Shown here piece by piece: positions 1 to 5,752 of a DNA stretch of 5,752 nucleotides. The stretch's first letter is position 1, and each line of letters begins with the position of its first letter. The stretch is taken from positions 1 through 5,752 of the forward strand of contig JBGVLO010000213.1 of assembly GCA_045124315.1 (NCBI GenBank). Reading direction: 5' to 3'. Under the pieces are notes generated by a model. The model saw only the letters and a program-made list of their open reading frames with translations, was not told the DNA's origin and searched no databases. The position numbers and the translations under genes were made by a program. This DNA is from CAG-411 sp045124315. GTDB lineage: Bacteria; Bacillota; Clostridia; Lachnospirales; Lachnospiraceae.

Positions 1-85
1 CTATCTCCATATAAGTACCGGCTACACGGTCGCAACTTGGTACAATAGGAAAGAATCACACTCAGAGCAGTTTTACATTTTGTAA
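1..85 (+). other. Possible 3' end of an unidentified plus-strand transcription unit
   Basis: An intrinsic terminator facing right starts at base 64, so something on the plus strand probably ends here. Two frames are open from the left edge. One gives 15 codons ending LHGRNLVQ with a TAG at 46-48, which leaves a normal gap before the terminator. The other gives 27 codons beginning YLHISTGYTVATWYN with a TAA at 83-85, which would place its stop inside the terminator stem. The third frame stops at 12-14. Neither tail is long enough to identify a family, and the unit could equally be a non-coding RNA. The stretch also contains small inverted repeats (GTACC at 15-19 with GGTAC at 39-43; ACCG at 17-20 with CGGT at 27-30), which fit either an RNA or chance. 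I do not recognise it. Confidence 0.3.
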
Positions 86-100
86 ATCTGTTCTTTTTTT
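64..100 (+). terminator. Intrinsic terminator, plus strand
   Basis: The plus-strand RNA folds as AGAGCAG (64-70) with CTGTTCT (88-94), one G-U pair, then a T-T mismatch, then TTTACA (72-77) with TGTAAA (81-86) around a three-base loop. The stem runs directly into seven T residues at 94-100. On the minus strand the G-U pair becomes an A-C mismatch and no U-run follows, so the structure favours a rightward transcript. It would end a plus-strand gene lying to the left of the window, convergent with valS. Confidence 0.75.
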
Positions 101-131
101 GACTGCTCTGACTATGATACTTTCCTTAAGT

Positions 132-160
132 ATTATACCATTTCCATTCACATTATACAA
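132..160 (-). promoter_or_regulatory. Candidate sigma-A promoter reading left, downstream of valS
   Basis: Read on the minus strand there is a perfect TATAAT at 137..132 with an extended -10 TG (TGGTATAAT), and TTGTAT at 160..155 with a 17-base spacer. The -35 matches consensus only in TTG. A second TATAAT sits at 157..152 but has no acceptable -35. A transcript would start near base 125 and run off the left edge, antisense to the plus-strand unit inferred there. The region is very AT-rich, so chance TATAAT hexamers are expected. Apart from this site, I see nothing coding in 101-248. Confidence 0.3.
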
Positions 161-248
161 TATCATTTCCTATTCTTCACTTTTTGCAAAGATAATTCGT
201 TATAATTCAAAGGGTGCAATTCGTAAAATGCCAGATATACATAATGGC

Positions 249-290
249 AAAAAATCTCCCAAACGAACATTCCTGCAGTTTGGGAGATTT
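249..290 (-). terminator. Intrinsic terminator of valS
   Basis: A perfect 13-bp stem pairs 278-290 with 252-264 around a 13-base loop. On the minus strand it is followed by T residues, giving a run of six T from 254 to 249. It begins 18 bases after the valS TAA. This is a textbook Rho-independent terminator and closes the leftward valS transcript. In the other direction the stem is followed by CTTATATATAC, so it is probably not an efficient bidirectional terminator. Confidence 0.95.
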
Positions 291-308
291 CTTATATATA
301 CTACTTTA

Positions 309-2978
309 TTATTTTGTCAGCTGTGCAAGTCTTTCTTTCACCTGCTCCATCATATTTGTATATTTTTCCAGCTTTGCCTTTTCCTCATCAATTTTTGCCT
401 GAGGTGCTTTGCTGACGAACTTTTCATTGCTAAGCATTCCGTTTACACGCTTTAACTCGCCTTCTAGCTTCTTTTCTTCCTTGCGTAAACGTTCTACTTC
501 TTTTTCGATATCCACCAATTCCGCAAATGGCATATAAATGGTTGCTCCATGAATCACTGCTGACACTGCATCATCTGCAATTCCTGACTTATCATTTTGG
601 ATACATACCTCACTGGCATATCCTAAAGTTGCAAAGAATACCTTACTGGTCTCAAATACTTCACATACCTTTTGATCTTCTGAAACAACATATACCATTG
701 CTTTCTTGCTTGGTGGCACATTCATTTCCGCACGAACATTTCGGATACCCTTTACAGCTGCTTTGATGATTTCTACTGCATTCTCATCTTCTGCAAAATT
801 CCATTCAGCCTTAAATTCAGGCCAAGCTGTGATCATGATGGAAGCCTCCTCACACTCACCCAAAGCTTCCTGTAAAGTACAGAAAATTTCTTCTGTAATA
901 AATGGCATATAAGGATGTAACAACTTCAAAGAACCAATCAATACCGTCTTTAATGTCCATAAAGCTGCTGCCTTTGTAGTATCTTCATCATTGTATAATC
1001 TTGGTTTAACCATTTCAATATACCAGTCACAGAACTCTTCCCAAATAAAGTCATAAATCTTCTGCACCGCAATACCAAGTTCATATGCTTCCATATTCTC
1101 AGTTACATCTTTTGCAAGTGTATTAAACTTAGACACGATCCACTTATCTGCCTGTGTCAAATCATTTGAAGTAATATTGGATAAGTCTCCTGCCTTCTCC
1201 AAGTTCATCATAATGAAACGAGAAGCATTCCACACCTTATTTGCAAAGTTTCTACTTGCTTCTACTCTTTCCATATAGAAACGCATATCATTTCCTGGTG
1301 CATTTCCAGTGATCAAAGTCAAACGCAATGCATCTGCTCCGTACTGTTCAATGATTTCCAATGGATCAATACCGTTTCCAAGAGACTTACTCATCTTTCT
1401 TCCCTGAGAATCACGAACCAAGCCATGAATCAATACTGTATCAAACGGAACCTTCCCCATCTGCTCAATACCTGAGAATACCATACGAATAACCCAGAAA
1501 AAGATAATATCATATCCTGTTACAAGCACATTAGTAGGATAGAAATAGTCTAATTCCTCTGTATTTTCCGGCCAGCCCAAAGTTGAGAATGGCCACAATG
1601 CAGAACTGAACCAGGTATCCAAAGTATCTGGATCCTGTGTCATGTGATCGTGTCCACATTTTGGACAAGTAGTTGGCTTATTATCACTTCTTGCAACTAC
1701 CACTTCTCCACATTTGTCACAGTAATATGCCGGAATTCTATGTCCCCACCATAGCTGTCTGGAAATACACCAGTCACGAATACCATCTAACCAATGCAAA
1801 TAGGTCTTATCGAAATGTTCTGGAACAAAACGTAACTCTTGTTTTTTCAAAGCTTCTACTGCAGGTTTTGCAAGTTCTTCCATTTTTACAAACCACTGTT
1901 GTTTGATCATGGGCTCAACCGTTGCCTTACATCTGTCATGTGTTCCAACATTATGAGTATGATCTTCCACTTTTACTAGCAATCCCAAAGCATCCAAATC
2001 CGCAACGATCTGTTTTCTTGCTTCATAACGGTCCAACCCTGTATATTTTCCACCTAACTCATTGATGGTGGCATCATCGTTCATCACATTGATTTCAGGA
2101 AGATTGTGTCTCTTTCCAACTTCAAAGTCGTTAGGGTCATGAGCAGGAGTAATCTTTACCACACCAGTTCCAAACTCACGATCTACATAAGCATCTGCAA
2201 CAACTGGAATTTCCTTGTTCACCAATGGAAGCATTACTTTCTTTCCAATGATATCCTGATATCTCTCATCATCCGGATGAACAGCAACCGCACTATCTCC
2301 TAACAGTGTTTCCGGTCTTGTCGTTGCGATCTCAACATATCTTCCTTCTTCTCCAACAATCAGATACTTAATATGCCAAAAATGGCCTGCCTGTTCCACA
2401 TGCTCTACTTCTGCATCAGAGATGGATGTCTGACATACTGGACACCAGTTAATAATACGGGAGCCTTTATAAATCAATCCTTTTTCGTGTAATTTACAAA
2501 ATACTTCTTCTACAGCCTTAGAACATCCGTCGTCCATAGTAAAACGCTCTCTGTCCCAGTCACAGGAAGAACCAATTTTCTTTAACTGGCTGGTAATGGT
2601 ACCGCCATACTCTTTCTTCCACTCCCAGGCTTTCTCAAGAAAACCTTCTCTTCCAAGGTCATCCTTATTGATTCCCTGCTCTTTCAGAGAGTTGATTACC
2701 TTAACCTCAGTTGCAATGCTTGCATGGTCTGTTCCTGGAACCCAAAGTGCATTGTATCCCTGCATACGCTTAAAACGGATTAAAATATCCTGCATAGTAT
2801 TGTCTAATGCATGTCCCATATGGAGTTTTCCTGTGATATTTGGAGGTGGCATTACGATCGTAAACGGTTTCTTACTACGATCTACCTCCGCATGAAAATA
2901 CTTTTTCTCCATCCACTTGCTGTATAATCTCTCTTCAATGTCATTCGGATTATACGTCTTTTCTAATTCTTTTGCCAT
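309..2978 (-). CDS. valS: Valine--tRNA ligase (ValRS), class Ia
   Basis: Cytoplasmic enzyme that joins valine to tRNA-Val using ATP and hydrolyses mischarged threonyl-tRNA-Val. The 889 residues are normal for bacterial ValRS and the gene is intact. In order: class I signature PPPNITGKLHMGH with HMGH at 53-56; a WCPVC knuckle at 178-182; the CP1 editing domain with TTRPET at 219-224 and AHDPNDFE at 279-286; a Cys4 zinc-binding site at C420, C423, C438, C441; WFSSALWPFSTLGWP at 456-470; the KMSKS loop at 528-532; an anticodon-binding helical domain from about 610 to 760; and a charged C-terminal coiled coil from about 820 to 889, the tRNA-contacting arm found in ValRS. The ATG is preceded by AAGGA at 2992..2988, nine bases upstream, and the protein starts as the family usually does. 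The gene has its own promoter and a T-box leader, so expression should rise when uncharged tRNA-Val accumulates. The zinc-binding residues and the T-box specifier separate it from the related IleRS and LeuRS. Confidence 0.99.
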   Translation of the reverse strand: MAKELEKTYNPNDIEERLYSKWMEKKYFHAEVDRSKKPFTIVMPPPNITGKLHMGHALDNTMQDILIRFKRMQGYNALWVPGTDHASIATEVKVINSLKEQGINKDDLGREGFLEKAWEWKKEYGGTITSQLKKIGSSCDWDRERFTMDDGCSKAVEEVFCKLHEKGLIYKGSRIINWCPVCQTSISDAEVEHVEQAGHFWHIKYLIVGEEGRYVEIATTRPETLLGDSAVAVHPDDERYQDIIGKKVMLPLVNKEIPVVADAYVDREFGTGVVKITPAHDPNDFEVGKRHNLPEINVMNDDATINELGGKYTGLDRYEARKQIVADLDALGLLVKVEDHTHNVGTHDRCKATVEPMIKQQWFVKMEELAKPAVEALKKQELRFVPEHFDKTYLHWLDGIRDWCISRQLWWGHRIPAYYCDKCGEVVVARSDNKPTTCPKCGHDHMTQDPDTLDTWFSSALWPFSTLGWPENTEELDYFYPTNVLVTGYDIIFFWVIRMVFSGIEQMGKVPFDTVLIHGLVRDSQGRKMSKSLGNGIDPLEIIEQYGADALRLTLITGNAPGNDMRFYMERVEASRNFANKVWNASRFIMMNLEKAGDLSNITSNDLTQADKWIVSKFNTLAKDVTENMEAYELGIAVQKIYDFIWEEFCDWYIEMVKPRLYNDEDTTKAAALWTLKTVLIGSLKLLHPYMPFITEEIFCTLQEALGECEEASIMITAWPEFKAEWNFAEDENAVEIIKAAVKGIRNVRAEMNVPPSKKAMVYVVSEDQKVCEVFETSKVFFATLGYASEVCIQNDKSGIADDAVSAVIHGATIYMPFAELVDIEKEVERLRKEEKKLEGELKRVNGMLSNEKFVSKAPQAKIDEEKAKLEKYTNMMEQVKERLAQLTK

Positions 2979-3006
2979 TCTTCATCATCCTTTTTCTTTA
3001 ATAACA

Positions 3007-3085
3007 AAGTGGACAAGTCCACTTCAACCCTCTGTATCCCTCACTCATGAGGGACTTGCTCTATAGGACGAACTTTCCTATAGAG
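3007..3085 (-). other. Three tandem hairpins in the valS leader after the T-box terminator
   Basis: Between the T-box terminator and the valS start, the minus-strand RNA has three perfect stem-loops. A: 10 bp, CTCTATAGGA at 3085..3076 with TCCTATAGAG at 3068..3059, seven-base loop. B: 7 bp, TCCCTCA at 3054..3048 with TGAGGGA at 3043..3037, four-base loop. C: 7 bp, AAGTGGA at 3024..3018 with TCCACTT at 3013..3007, four-base loop. None is followed by a good U-run, so they are not clear terminators. A 7-bp alternative, CAAGTCC (3058..3052) with GGACTTG (3020..3014), would exclude B and C. The role is unknown; mRNA stability, processing or translation control are possibilities. Confidence 0.6.
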
Positions 3086-3086
3086 T

Positions 3087-3121
3087 AAAATAGGCTCCTC
3101 ATCCGAAAAGGACGAAGAGCC
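3087..3121 (-). terminator. T-box-controlled terminator upstream of valS
   Basis: GGCTCTTCGTCC (3121..3110) pairs with GGATGAGGAGCC (3104..3093) in a continuous 12-bp stem with two G-U pairs and a five-base loop. It is followed by TATTTTA, a short and interrupted U-tract. The 5' arm and loop contain CGTCCTTT, which can instead pair with the T-box sequence AAAGG plus ACG (or GCG) to form the antiterminator. The two structures are therefore mutually exclusive, as expected for T-box control. Confidence 0.9.
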
Positions 3122-3354
3122 GCGTTACCACCTTTATTTGACGGGAATTGCACTTGTGTACTGCATCATTGATATTCCCATCCTTTGAAACCTTTAACGG
3201 AGTTACCCGTCATCTGCTACTTTAGTTCACAGATGCTGTTCCAGAGCTACCTTCCATAAGCACTTCCATAGAATCTCTCCCAGCAGGCAAAGCCTGAGAC
3301 TCCTCTCTGTAAGGGTTACTTACGTACTCCTCTCCTTCGCTACATTTACATATA
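3087..3354 (-). promoter_or_regulatory. T-box riboswitch, valine-specific (GUA specifier)
   Basis: Leader RNA that senses uncharged tRNA-Val and permits valS transcription when charging is low. The T-box sequence AAGGTGGTAACGCGG lies at 3134..3120; its TGGT (3130..3127) complements an ACCA acceptor end, fitting the A73 discriminator of tRNA-Val. Stem I: GTAAG (3323..3319) pairs with CTTAT (3260..3256) and AGAG (3333..3330) with CTCT (3246..3243), leaving an internal loop with the AGTA motif (3328..3325) opposite GGAAGGTAG. That strand carries the specifier GTA at 3250..3248, a valine codon. Stem II: CATCTG (3235..3230) with CAGATG (3216..3211), with GAA and AGTA typical of an S-turn. Stem III: GGGAAT (3179..3174) with ATTCCC (3148..3143). 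The antiterminator pairs AAAGG (3135..3131) with CCTTT (3111..3107). The 5' end is inferred from the promoter. Confidence 0.95.
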
Positions 3355-3360
3355 CTCATA

Positions 3361-3389
3361 ACTATAAAGGTTTTTTCCGTGTTTGTCAA
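3361..3389 (-). promoter_or_regulatory. Sigma-A promoter of valS
   Basis: Minus strand shows a perfect -35 TTGACA at 3389..3384, a 17-base spacer, and -10 TATAGT at 3366..3361 (five of six). The expected transcription start is near 3354, just ahead of T-box stem I, giving a leader of about 375 bases. The sfsA stop codon TGA (3388..3386) lies inside the -35 hexamer, so the promoter overlaps the end of the upstream gene. No terminator separates sfsA from the T-box, so read-through from sfsA would also come under T-box control. Confidence 0.9.
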
Positions 3390-4075
3390 CTGGTTTGTGT
3401 CAGGTAATAGGGAATCTTATAACTAATCCGCAAGCGATCGGGCTCTACGGAACATCCAAGGCACCGAATTTTTACCCCTGCATCCTCAGCCTCTCTTAAC
3501 ACCTCTCCAAAGGCAGGATGTGTGGAAATATTTGGTTCAAACCGTTTCATTCCTTCCATCTGAATGACAAAAATAATATACGCCTCGTATCCATCTTTCA
3601 TACAGGAAATCAATTCCTGCATATGCTTAATGCCCCGTTCTGTAGGAGCATCTGGAAAACGAGCAACCCCATTTTCCTCTAATGTGACTCCTTTTACTTC
3701 CAGAAAGATTTTTTTCTGTTCGGTCTCCAGATAGAAATCAAAACGGGAATTGATATATTTTGTCTCCGGCCTTGCCATTGTAATATCTGGAAAGAGAATT
3801 GGTAAGTATTCCCCGACTACTTTGTTTGGCGCCTGACTGTCCATATTTACCAGCAGCCGACCTTTGTATACCGCAATCAGATCATATCTGGTTTTTCGAT
3901 TGGTATTTTCTCCACAATCTTCCAAGAAAACGGTAGCTCCTTCTACCAAAAGTTCCCTGCACCTTCCAGTGTTCTTCACATGACAGGTAATCTCTTCCCC
4001 TTCTATATCCACTATGGCAATAAAACGGTTGGGCCGTCTCAGAAAGCGACCTTTACAGATGTTTTTGTATTGCAC
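3386..4075 (-). CDS. sfsA: SfsA family protein (sugar fermentation stimulation protein homologue), putative DNA/RNA nuclease
   Basis: With the GTG start at 4075 the product is 229 residues and begins VQYKNICKGRFLRRPNRFIA, the usual SfsA N-terminus and usual length. A perfect AGGAGG at 4088..4083 sits seven bases before this GTG. A longer frame from ATG at 4138 adds 21 residues with no family resemblance and no Shine-Dalgarno site, and lies beside the fhs hairpin, so I reject it. Seen in the GTG numbering: an N-terminal OB-like half with CHVKNTGRCRELL near 31-43 and VNMDSQAPNKVVGEYL near 76-91; then a PD-(D/E)XK-like half with D113 in SRFDFYL and E126-V-K128 in FLEVKG, and FPDAPTERG at 140-148. 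The E. coli member was found through maltose metabolism and binds DNA; nuclease activity is known for the family, while its cellular role is unsettled. It lies 119 bases after fhs. A weak promoter-like pair (TTGCTC at 4125..4120, TATTTT at 4103..4098) precedes it. Confidence 0.93.
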   Translation of the reverse strand: MQYKNICKGRFLRRPNRFIAIVDIEGEEITCHVKNTGRCRELLVEGATVFLEDCGENTNRKTRYDLIAVYKGRLLVNMDSQAPNKVVGEYLPILFPDITMARPETKYINSRFDFYLETEQKKIFLEVKGVTLEENGVARFPDAPTERGIKHMQELISCMKDGYEAYIIFVIQMEGMKRFEPNISTHPAFGEVLREAEDAGVKIRCLGCSVEPDRLRISYKIPYYLTQTS

Positions 4076-4082
4076 ACTTTTT

Positions 4083-4088
4083 CCTCCT
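4083..4088 (-). promoter_or_regulatory. Ribosome binding site that sets the sfsA GTG start
   Basis: Perfect AGGAGG on the minus strand, seven bases upstream of the GTG at 4075..4073. It falls inside the longer open frame that starts at 4138, so it decides in favour of the shorter protein. No similar site precedes the ATG at 4138, where the upstream bases are the arm of a hairpin followed by TAGTAC. Confidence 0.9.
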
Positions 4089-4144
4089 ACTCTCAAAAAA
4101 ATATTCTGTGCAAATCTATGAGCAAATAATTGTCCCATGTACTA

Positions 4145-4178
4145 GGAGCCAGTTAGCACTCCCGTCCTAACTGGCTCC
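4145..4178 (-). terminator. Hairpin after fhs, terminator-like but without a U-tract
   Basis: GGAGCCAGTTAG and CTAACTGGCTCC form a perfect 12-bp stem with a ten-base loop, starting 16 bases after the fhs TAA. The position suits an fhs terminator, but on the minus strand the stem is followed by TAGTACATGGG instead of U residues, so intrinsic termination would be weak. On the plus strand it is followed, after ACC, by a T-rich stretch (TTGTTTCTCTTTATT). It may instead protect the fhs mRNA 3' end or be a processing site between fhs and sfsA. Confidence 0.55.
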
Positions 4179-4194
4179 ACCTTGTTTCTCTTTA

Positions 4195-5752
4195 TTAGAA
4201 CAATCCAGTGATCACACCCTCATCATTTACATCAATATGCTCTGCTGCAGGCTTCTTTGGAAGTCCTGGCATGGTCATAACCGTACCGGTAATCGCTACT
4301 ACAAATCCGGCTCCGGCATTTACATATACCTCACGAATATTAATACTAAAATTCTGCGGTCTTCCTAATTTCTTTGGATCATCGGATAAAGAATACTGAT
4401 TCTTTGCCATACAGATTGGTAAATTACCGTATCCCAACTCTTCTAATCTCTGAATAGATTTTGCTGCTGCCATATCATAGGTCACACTGCTTGCTCCATA
4501 TATTTCTTTGGCAATGGTTTCAATCTTTTCTTTGATTGGAAGTTCTGTATCATAAAGTGGGTGATAATTGCTTTCTTTTTCTTCGATGGTCTTCATTACC
4601 TTTTCTGCCAAGGCAACACCACCTTCTCCACCTTTTTCCCATACCTGTGCCAACGCAAATTCACAGCCTCTTTCCTCACAGAATTCCTTTACGAACGCTA
4701 ATTCTGCATCGGTGTCTGTAACAAATTGATTCAAAGTTACTACACAAGGTACACCAAATTTCTGCACATTTTCAATGTGTTTTTCAAGGTTCACAATACC
4801 TTTCTTCAATGCCTCTAAGTTTTCGTTGTTCAAATCTTCCTTTGCAACTCCACCATTGTACTTTAACGCACGAACAGTTGCCACCAATACAACTGCGGAT
4901 GGCTGAAGATCCGCCATACGGCACTTGATATCCATAAATTTCTCAGCACCAAGATCTGCACCAAATCCAGCCTCAGTTACAACATAGTCTGCAAGCTTCA
5001 ATGCAGTCTTAGTTGCGCGTACACTATTACATCCATGTGCAATATTGGCAAATGGTCCACCATGTACCAATGCAGGAGTATTCTCTAATGTCTGAATCAC
5101 ATTTGGTTTGATAGCATCCTTTAATAACGCAGCCATAGAGCCCACTGCGTTTAACTGTTTTGCAGTGACAGGCTCTCCATCATAAGTATAGGCAACAATA
5201 ATTCTTCCCAAACGCTCCTTCAAATCTTTCATATCATTTGCAAGACAAAGAATTGCCATAATCTCAGATGCAACGGTAATGATAAAATGATCTTCACGAA
5301 CGACACCATCTACTTTTCTTCCCAATCCTACAACAATATTACGTAGCACACGATCGTTCATATCCACGCATCGTTTCCATACAATCTGATTTGGATCGAT
5401 GTTTAAAGCATTTCCCTGATGCAAATGATTATCAAGCATAGCTGCTAACAAATTGTTTGCAGAAGTAATCGCATGAAAATCACCTGTAAAATGTAAGTTT
5501 AAGTCTTCCATTGGAACAACCTGGGCATAGCCGCCTCCGGCTGCTCCACCCTTAATACCAAAACACGGTCCTAAAGAAGGCTCTCTGAGAGCAATTACCG
5601 CTTTTTTACCAAGTTTATCAAACGCCTGTCCCAAACCAACAGTTGTTGTTGTTTTCCCCTCCCCGGCAGGAGTTGGGTTAATTGCTGTTACCAAAATCAG
5701 TTTTCCATTTTCCTGATCCTTTATAGAGTTTAAATATTCATTGCTGATTTTA
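4195..5752 (-). CDS. fhs: Formate--tetrahydrofolate ligase (FTHFS), 5' end outside window
   Basis: Cytoplasmic enzyme that makes 10-formyl-tetrahydrofolate from formate, ATP and tetrahydrofolate, for purine and other one-carbon needs and, in acetogens, for the methyl branch of the Wood-Ljungdahl pathway. The frame stays open to the right edge: 518 codons are visible, and the family length of about 556 implies some 38 missing N-terminal residues. The edge residues KISNEYLNSIKDQENGKLIL match the family ahead of VTAINP, so the TTG at 5694 is an internal leucine, not a start. Visible numbering: P-loop NPTPAGEGKTTTT at 25-37; signature GIKGGAAGGGY at 65-75; signature VATVRALKYNGG at 290-301; TMPGLPKKPAA at 493-503; end ITGLF. 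It is the monofunctional bacterial type, with no dehydrogenase/cyclohydrolase fusion. The start, promoter and any upstream partners are not in the window. FTHFS is widespread in Clostridia, so its presence alone does not show acetogenesis. Confidence 0.98.
   Translation of the reverse strand, partial: KISNEYLNSIKDQENGKLILVTAINPTPAGEGKTTTTVGLGQAFDKLGKKAVIALREPSLGPCFGIKGGAAGGGYAQVVPMEDLNLHFTGDFHAITSANNLLAAMLDNHLHQGNALNIDPNQIVWKRCVDMNDRVLRNIVVGLGRKVDGVVREDHFIITVASEIMAILCLANDMKDLKERLGRIIVAYTYDGEPVTAKQLNAVGSMAALLKDAIKPNVIQTLENTPALVHGGPFANIAHGCNSVRATKTALKLADYVVTEAGFGADLGAEKFMDIKCRMADLQPSAVVLVATVRALKYNGGVAKEDLNNENLEALKKGIVNLEKHIENVQKFGVPCVVTLNQFVTDTDAELAFVKEFCEERGCEFALAQVWEKGGEGGVALAEKVMKTIEEKESNYHPLYDTELPIKEKIETIAKEIYGASSVTYDMAAAKSIQRLEELGYGNLPICMAKNQYSLSDDPKKLGRPQNFSINIREVYVNAGAGFVVAITGTVMTMPGLPKKPAAEHIDVNDEGVITGLF

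Noticed and set aside
214..402. Small plus-strand frame of 62 codons starting with GTG after AAAGGG
   Set aside because: It runs through the valS terminator and into the valS coding region on the opposite strand; the spacing from AAAGGG is too long and the protein has no recognisable features.
99..455. Plus-strand frame of 118 codons rich in Phe, Leu, Ile and Cys
   Set aside because: Its start overlaps the end of the plus-strand terminator T-run, it has no ribosome binding site, and its 3' third is antisense to valS. The hydrophobic composition follows from AT-rich sequence.
3007..3024. Hairpin C of the valS leader as a second intrinsic terminator
   Set aside because: It is followed by TGTTATTAAAG, not a continuous U-tract, and the stem is only seven base pairs.
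4098..4125. Promoter for sfsA (TTGCTC, 16 bases, TATTTT, minus strand)
   Set aside because: Both hexamers are poor and the segment is AT-rich. It remains possible but is too weak to list as a feature.
4076..4138. N-terminal extension of SfsA from ATG at 4138
   Set aside because: No Shine-Dalgarno site, no similarity to SfsA proteins, and a perfect AGGAGG lies seven bases before the downstream GTG.
5692..5694. TTG at 5694 as the start of fhs
   Set aside because: The frame continues to the window edge with residues that match the family just before the P-loop; starting here would remove a conserved N-terminal region.
1..5752. Mobile element, CRISPR array, toxin-antitoxin or defence cassette
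   Set aside because: No repeat-spacer pattern, transposase, integrase, terminal repeats or small paired genes are visible on either strand; the coding content is entirely housekeeping.

Overview
The window looks like chromosomal housekeeping DNA from a low-GC Gram-positive anaerobe of the class Clostridia, most like Lachnospiraceae. This is judged from AGGAGG-type ribosome binding sites, a T-box leader on an aminoacyl-tRNA synthetase gene, a monofunctional formate-tetrahydrofolate ligase, AT-rich spacers and protein sequences of Firmicutes type. No database comparison was possible, so genus is not assigned.

All three recognisable genes lie on the minus strand, so transcription runs from right to left. 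From the right edge these are: fhs (formate-tetrahydrofolate ligase, cut at its 5' end by the window edge); a 119-base spacer with a perfect 12-bp hairpin; sfsA (sugar fermentation stimulation protein homologue, whose best start is a GTG about 20 codons inside the longest open frame); a 407-base spacer; and valS (valyl-tRNA synthetase, complete, 889 residues), closed by a strong intrinsic terminator. The spacer ahead of valS holds a near-consensus sigma-A promoter, a full T-box riboswitch with a GUA valine specifier, its terminator/antiterminator pair, and then three further perfect hairpins before the valS start.

The left 300 bases hold no recognisable gene. They contain a plus-strand intrinsic terminator at about 64-100, which implies that a plus-strand transcription unit ends there, convergent with valS. 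There is also a plausible but unproven minus-strand promoter at 132-160.

Functionally, fhs feeds one-carbon units into folate metabolism, valS charges tRNA-Val and is controlled by the charging state of that tRNA, and sfsA encodes a putative nuclease of uncertain physiological role. The three do not form an obvious pathway; valS has its own promoter and leader. I found no mobile element, CRISPR array, defence cassette or other previously undescribed system. The most interesting signals are regulatory: the hairpin series after the valS T-box, the sfsA stop codon embedded in the valS -35 box, and the competing pairings around the left-edge terminator.
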